From an uncultured Clostridia bacterium (GTDB taxonomy: Bacteria; Bacillota; Clostridia; Christensenellales; Borkfalkiaceae): a DNA stretch of 64,000 nt. Made by a program: the position numbers and the translations under genes. The notes under the pieces were generated by a model, which was given only the letters and a program-made list of their open reading frames with translations, did no database searches and was not told the origin of the DNA. Location: assembly GCA_944327625.1 (NCBI GenBank), contig CALVHL010000002.1:91263-155262 (forward strand), given 5' to 3'. Shown here one piece after another: positions 61,073 through 64,000 of the stretch (positions are counted from its first letter, which is position 1; every line of letters begins with the position of its first letter).

Positions 61073-61627
61073 CTATGCTTTATGAGTTTTTCCGCTTTTG
61101 ATACACAAGATTATTAAACAGATTTCCGCGATAATTAAAAAAGCAAATACTCCCCCTGCAATCAATAAATATCTTTCAGCCCGATTTTCTGCCTGCTGTT
61201 GATATTCAACATAGTTTTGTTTACCTTCCGCAAACGGAATAATATCTCCATTATTATATTTAAGCGCAACAACGGGATAGCTCCACCCGTCTCCCCGATA
61301 AGCATTAGCAGAAGATATTGTAAACACAACATTTTCCCGCAATATTTCAGATAATCCATTTTTTATTGCAAGATCAAAATTTTTTCCACATATCTTAAAT
61401 GTTTCATAATAATTATCTTGTGAATGTTCTAATTCAAAACAAATCACATCATCATAAACATTGAATGAGCTGACTTTACACTCAAAACTATCATAATTTT
61501 TATCATCAATATAATATTCTGTGCTATTCAAATCGGGCGCGAACAATACCAACCATATTCCCAATGAAATAAAAGAAAAAAACAGCAGAATACCACAGGC
61601 AATAATCCCGAAAATTGCTTTCCTCAA
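61073..61627 (-). CDS. Two-helix membrane protein of unknown function
   Basis: 184 residues, not recognised. An N-terminal membrane helix (IFGIIACGILLFFSFISLGIWLVLF) and a C-terminal one (YLLIAGGVFAFLIIAEICLIILCI) flank about 120 residues predicted outside the cell. Start is TTG 61627 with AGGAGG nine bases upstream. The DNA is clearly more AT-rich than the core genes to the left, suggesting acquired DNA. Confidence 0.7.
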   Translation of the reverse strand: MRKAIFGIIACGILLFFSFISLGIWLVLFAPDLNSTEYYIDDKNYDSFECKVSSFNVYDDVICFELEHSQDNYYETFKICGKNFDLAIKNGLSEILRENVVFTISSANAYRGDGWSYPVVALKYNNGDIIPFAEGKQNYVEYQQQAENRAERYLLIAGGVFAFLIIAEICLIILCIKSGKTHKA

Positions 61628-61826
61628 TATCGACGCCTCCTCTGTTAATTATGAAAGCTTATCTTTACTATCATAATTATAACAACGCAACCTGAAATTG
61701 TCAATGAGAGAAAAATAACATATTTTTAACAGCTTTTTGCGAAATTTTTATTTAACGATGAACAGAAAGAAAAGGCGATCTCTTAAAGCGCAAATAAAAC
61801 GCTTTACTCGGTCACCGTTCGCGCTC

Positions 61827-63344
61827 TTAATTTTTGCGCTCACTCTTCTCAAAAAAACACAGCGCAGACAAAAGTCTGCGCTGTGTTTTTGGTGCCCCGC
61901 GTGAAAACAAAGTTGAACTTTCGAGTTCTGCGAGACTGACTGTTTCTTCTTTGCCGTTGGCATTGTAAATGATTTTTAAGTGGTCGTCGTACAGGTAAAT
62001 GGCGTTGATAAACGTGTCTATTATCTTGCGCTTGCCTTCCTGCGTGGTTATATCTATCTTGCGGAAGTTGGAGAGAGCCATTCTGAAATGGTCTTGCGTA
62101 AAGATTGGCGCTTTAAGCTGTTCTTTGGCAATCGCGTCGCTTATCTCGCGTTTTTCCTTTTCAAGTCCGTCCAGCCGCTTCAATAAGGTTTCCGTCGCGT
62201 AGCCCTTCTGTACGGCGTTTACGATATTCTCTATCTCTTTTTCCTTTTGTTTCAATTGCTCCTGCAACTTGGGGAGAACAGTACTCTCCGTGTACTGTAA
62301 CTCATACAGTTTTGCCGAGAGCCTCTCTATCACGCCATCGTCTTTGAGGAATTCCATTGTCTTATAGACTATGAAATCTTCCAGCTTGGTCTTGCTGACG
62401 GGTTTCTTTTCGCATTGGTGTTTCTTCTGCCGCACACAGGCATAATAGCGATAGACAATGCCTTTTGTGCCGCTCGTTCCCGTCTGCGCAACCATCATTG
62501 CTCCGCACCGCCCGCAAAACAGTTTGGTGGTGAGCAGGTAATCTTCGTCCGCCGAATGTCTTGCCGGCGCCTTTGAGTTCTTGGCAAGTTCCAACTGCAC
62601 GGCATTGAACAGCTCTTCCGAAACAAGCGGCGGCACGCTGTTCTCTATCACCACGCCCATGTGGTGGTACTCTCCGATATAAACTCTGTTAGAGAGCATA
62701 TAGCGGATTGCATTATACCTCAAAGCCTTGCCATTTGAGCGAGTTGCTTTACGCTCGTTCATTATGTTATAGATTTCCTTTACCGTCTTTCCGTCATTAC
62801 TCAACTTGAATATCTCCTGAACGACGGGCGCGGCTTGCGGGTCTATATCGAGCTTGCGCTCTTTGTTTATCACATAGCCGAATGGAACATTGCCTCCATT
62901 CCACAAGCCTTTCAAGGCGTTCTCCTTCATTCCGCGCGTTACCTTCTCGGCAAGCTCGGCGGAGTAGTATTCCGCCATACCTTCGAGGACGGACTCCAAG
63001 AGTATGCCTTCCGAGCCCTCGGCAATCGTCTCCTTTGCGGAAATGACCTTAACTCCGTTCTTGCGTAACAGCGCTTTATAGTGCGCGCTGTCGTAGCGGT
63101 TGCGGGAGAACCTGTCCAGCTTCCACACGATAATACAGTCGAAGGCATGCTTATAACTGTCCTTTATCATTCGCTGAAATTCGGGGCGGTGGTCGGTCTT
63201 TGCCGAGAACGCACGGTCTATGTAGTTGCCGATTACCTGAATATCGTTGTATGTCGCGTACTCCATACATTCGCGAAGTTGTCCCTCAATAGACGCTTCC
63301 GTCTGATTATCAGAAGAATAGCGGGCGTAGATAACGGCTCTCAT
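61827..63344 (-). CDS. Large serine recombinase
   Basis: 505 residues, Tn/phage-integrase type. Resolvase catalytic domain 1-150: YARYSSDNQTEASIEGQL with nucleophile Ser near residue 10, and IVWKLDRFSRNR near residue 72. A recombinase domain follows (VPFGYVINKERKLDIDPQAAPVVQEIF), then a zinc ribbon (LFCGRCGAMM and YYACVRQKKHQCEKK, near residues 273-312) and a coiled coil with the C-terminal region. The last 20 codons cross a strong terminator hairpin, so the natural C-terminus is uncertain. It shares one base with the XRE gene upstream. It probably moved this accessory segment or a neighbouring one. Confidence 0.92.
   Translation of the reverse strand: MRAVIYARYSSDNQTEASIEGQLRECMEYATYNDIQVIGNYIDRAFSAKTDHRPEFQRMIKDSYKHAFDCIIVWKLDRFSRNRYDSAHYKALLRKNGVKVISAKETIAEGSEGILLESVLEGMAEYYSAELAEKVTRGMKENALKGLWNGGNVPFGYVINKERKLDIDPQAAPVVQEIFKLSNDGKTVKEIYNIMNERKATRSNGKALRYNAIRYMLSNRVYIGEYHHMGVVIENSVPPLVSEELFNAVQLELAKNSKAPARHSADEDYLLTTKLFCGRCGAMMVAQTGTSGTKGIVYRYYACVRQKKHQCEKKPVSKTKLEDFIVYKTMEFLKDDGVIERLSAKLYELQYTESTVLPKLQEQLKQKEKEIENIVNAVQKGYATETLLKRLDGLEKEKREISDAIAKEQLKAPIFTQDHFRMALSNFRKIDITTQEGKRKIIDTFINAIYLYDDHLKIIYNANGKEETVSLAELESSTLFSRGAPKTQRRLLSALCFFEKSERKN
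61851..61891. terminator. Bidirectional terminator overlapping the recombinase 3' end
   Basis: Perfect 13-base stem ACACAGCGCAGAC/GTCTGCGCTGTGT with AAAA loop, flanked by an A-run on one side and a T-run on the other, within the final codons of the recombinase frame. Confidence 0.85.
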
Positions 63345-63706
63345 TATTTCTGTTCCTCCCGTAAGAGTTTAAGCACGGCTTCTTTGAGTTTGGCGTTGGC
63401 GGGGGATTTGGGGTCAAAACACATCTCTACAAACTGCTGCATCTTCTCGTCATCGAAGGCTTTGGGGTTATAGTCATATAGTTTGCCCTGCGGCTTGTCC
63501 GTGCGCCCGAAAATGTAGTCGAGCGATACGTCAAAATAGTCGGCATACCACAGCAAAATTGCGTTCGGTACATCGCTCTGACCATTTTCGTAGCGAAAAA
63601 TGGCAGACTGAGCCACTGTTCCTATCTCGCTTGCTATAAAAGCCTGTGTTTTGCCTACGCTCTCGCGCAGAGTTCTCAATCTTTCTCCTATAATTTTAAT
63701 GCTCAT
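63344..63706 (-). CDS. XRE-family transcriptional regulator
   Basis: About 120 residues from ATG 63706, with AGGTGA upstream. N-terminal helix-turn-helix: IIGERLRTLRESVGKTQAFIA then QSAIFRYENGQSDVPNAILLWYADYFDVSLDYIFGRTDKP. The short C-terminal part is charged. It is co-transcribed with the recombinase gene, fitting a repressor of the mobile module. The promoter contains an imperfect palindrome CGTGTATA-AT-AATATACG that may be its operator. Confidence 0.88.
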   Translation of the reverse strand: MSIKIIGERLRTLRESVGKTQAFIASEIGTVAQSAIFRYENGQSDVPNAILLWYADYFDVSLDYIFGRTDKPQGKLYDYNPKAFDDEKMQQFVEMCFDPKSPANAKLKEAVLKLLREEQK

Positions 63707-63724
63707 ACTGTCACCTCGTATATT

Positions 63725-63752
63725 ATTATACACGATTTTTAAATTAAGTCAA
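63725..63752 (-). promoter_or_regulatory. Promoter of the XRE-recombinase pair
   Basis: TTGACT-16-TATAAT on the minus strand, with the -10 inside an imperfect palindrome (about 63717-63734). Confidence 0.7.
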
Positions 63753-63843
63753 TATGATTATCGTATTTAAACAAGTACAAATTATAGCAAAAATGATTAA
63801 ATAGAGTTAATTTCGGTCACTATATTTTATCTGCGAGAAACAC

Positions 63844-63872
63844 TTGACTTAATGAACTGAATCTGATAAGAT
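63844..63872 (+). promoter_or_regulatory. Promoter for a transcript leaving the right edge
   Basis: TTGACT-17-TAAGAT. The preceding 90 bases (63753-63843) are AT-rich with no gene. Confidence 0.7.
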
Positions 63873-63896
63873 ATACAGGCAATTAAATAAAAACTT

Positions 63897-64000
63897 GCAC
63901 GACCCTTTCGCCGGATCGGGCGTGCTCGGAGTCAATAAATCAGCCTTAGGCTTTATGGTTGATTTGTTGGCTCCTTTTTTTGTCAAAAGGAGGTCAACCA
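63897..64000 (+). promoter_or_regulatory. Structured leader with terminator and ribosome-site masking
   Basis: A first hairpin GCACG...CGTGC (63897-63925) is followed by an 18-base imperfect stem with T-run (63928-63981), then AAAAGGAGG (63985-63993). The end TCAACCA (63994-64000) and the AAAAGGAG can pair with TGGTTGA (63956-63962) and CTCCTTTT (63971-63978). The gene itself lies beyond the window. I do not recognise a known riboswitch class. Confidence 0.65.
63928..63981 (+). terminator. Leader terminator (attenuator)
   Basis: Arms at 63928-63945 and 63957-63974 (starting GGAGTCAA and ending TTGGCTCC) with few mismatches, followed by seven T. Confidence 0.8.

Noticed and set aside
61748..61963. 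71-codon frame at the recombinase 3' end
   Set aside because: Overlaps the recombinase and the terminator hairpin out of frame; no support.
61020..64000. Attachment-site direct repeats bounding the recombinase module
   Set aside because: I found only an eight-base match (TTGCACGA near 61048 and 63895), too short to claim.

Overview
The window looks like chromosomal DNA of a Gram-positive-type bacterium of the Clostridia. RNase Y, short-form HisG with HisZ, a YerC-type TrpR-like regulator, DivIB, a DUF815 ATPase, MntP and bacillus-style promoters point there. The mur ligase MurE carries the DNPR signature of the meso-diaminopimelate-adding enzyme, so the wall is probably DAP type. Coding DNA is moderately GC-rich and tightly packed; promoters stand out as AT-rich islands with near-consensus -35/-10 boxes. 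I cannot name genus or species from sequence alone.

Layout: 1-4850 is a histidine operon read leftward (yerC-hisZ-hisG-hisD-hisC-hisB, running off the left edge). 4860-19160 is a ten-gene leftward unit (argG-argC-argJ-argB-argD-argF-carA-carB/dapF-cysteine desulfurase-thiI) with a promoter and an ArgR-like palindrome at its head and a terminator at its tail. 19199-24450 holds a metallopeptidase/thioesterase pair, a membrane-anchored PadR-type regulator and RNase Y. 24521-34181 is a leftward unit ftsK-rimO-pgsA-cinA-recA-nadE. ilvC and a DUF815 ATPase follow, then murC, ftsA-ftsZ, and the division/cell-wall cluster mraZ-rsmH-ftsL-ftsI-murE-mraY-murD-ftsW-murA-divIB (40.6-51.5 kb). murF is absent and murG lies elsewhere (58.9 kb).

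51.5-60.5 kb holds single-gene units: murI, rpsT, ppa, a fluoride-riboswitch-controlled antiporter, a tRNA-Arg with tandem copies of its 3' end, gap, fba, two small unknown proteins, murG and mntP. 60.6-61.0 kb holds tRNA-Pro with the unusual anticodon AGG and tRNA-Gly(CCC). 61.0-63.8 kb is accessory: an AT-rich membrane protein, a large serine recombinase and a XRE regulator. The last 150 bases are a promoter and a leader with alternative terminator and Shine-Dalgarno-masking structures for a gene beyond the edge.

The most notable observations are: (1) a single-frame CarB-DapF fusion whose DapF half has lost the catalytic Cys73 but keeps the second cysteine; (2) a fluoride riboswitch in front of a cation/proton antiporter-type gene; (3) a divergent FtsA with eroded ATP-site motifs and no C-terminal membrane helix; (4) promoters whose -10 box lies 6-7 nt from the start codon with no Shine-Dalgarno (mntP, murG, a small membrane protein), suggesting leaderless mRNAs; (5) tRNA-Pro(AGG); (6) the tandem repeat built on the 3' end of tRNA-Arg; and (7) the attenuator at the right edge.
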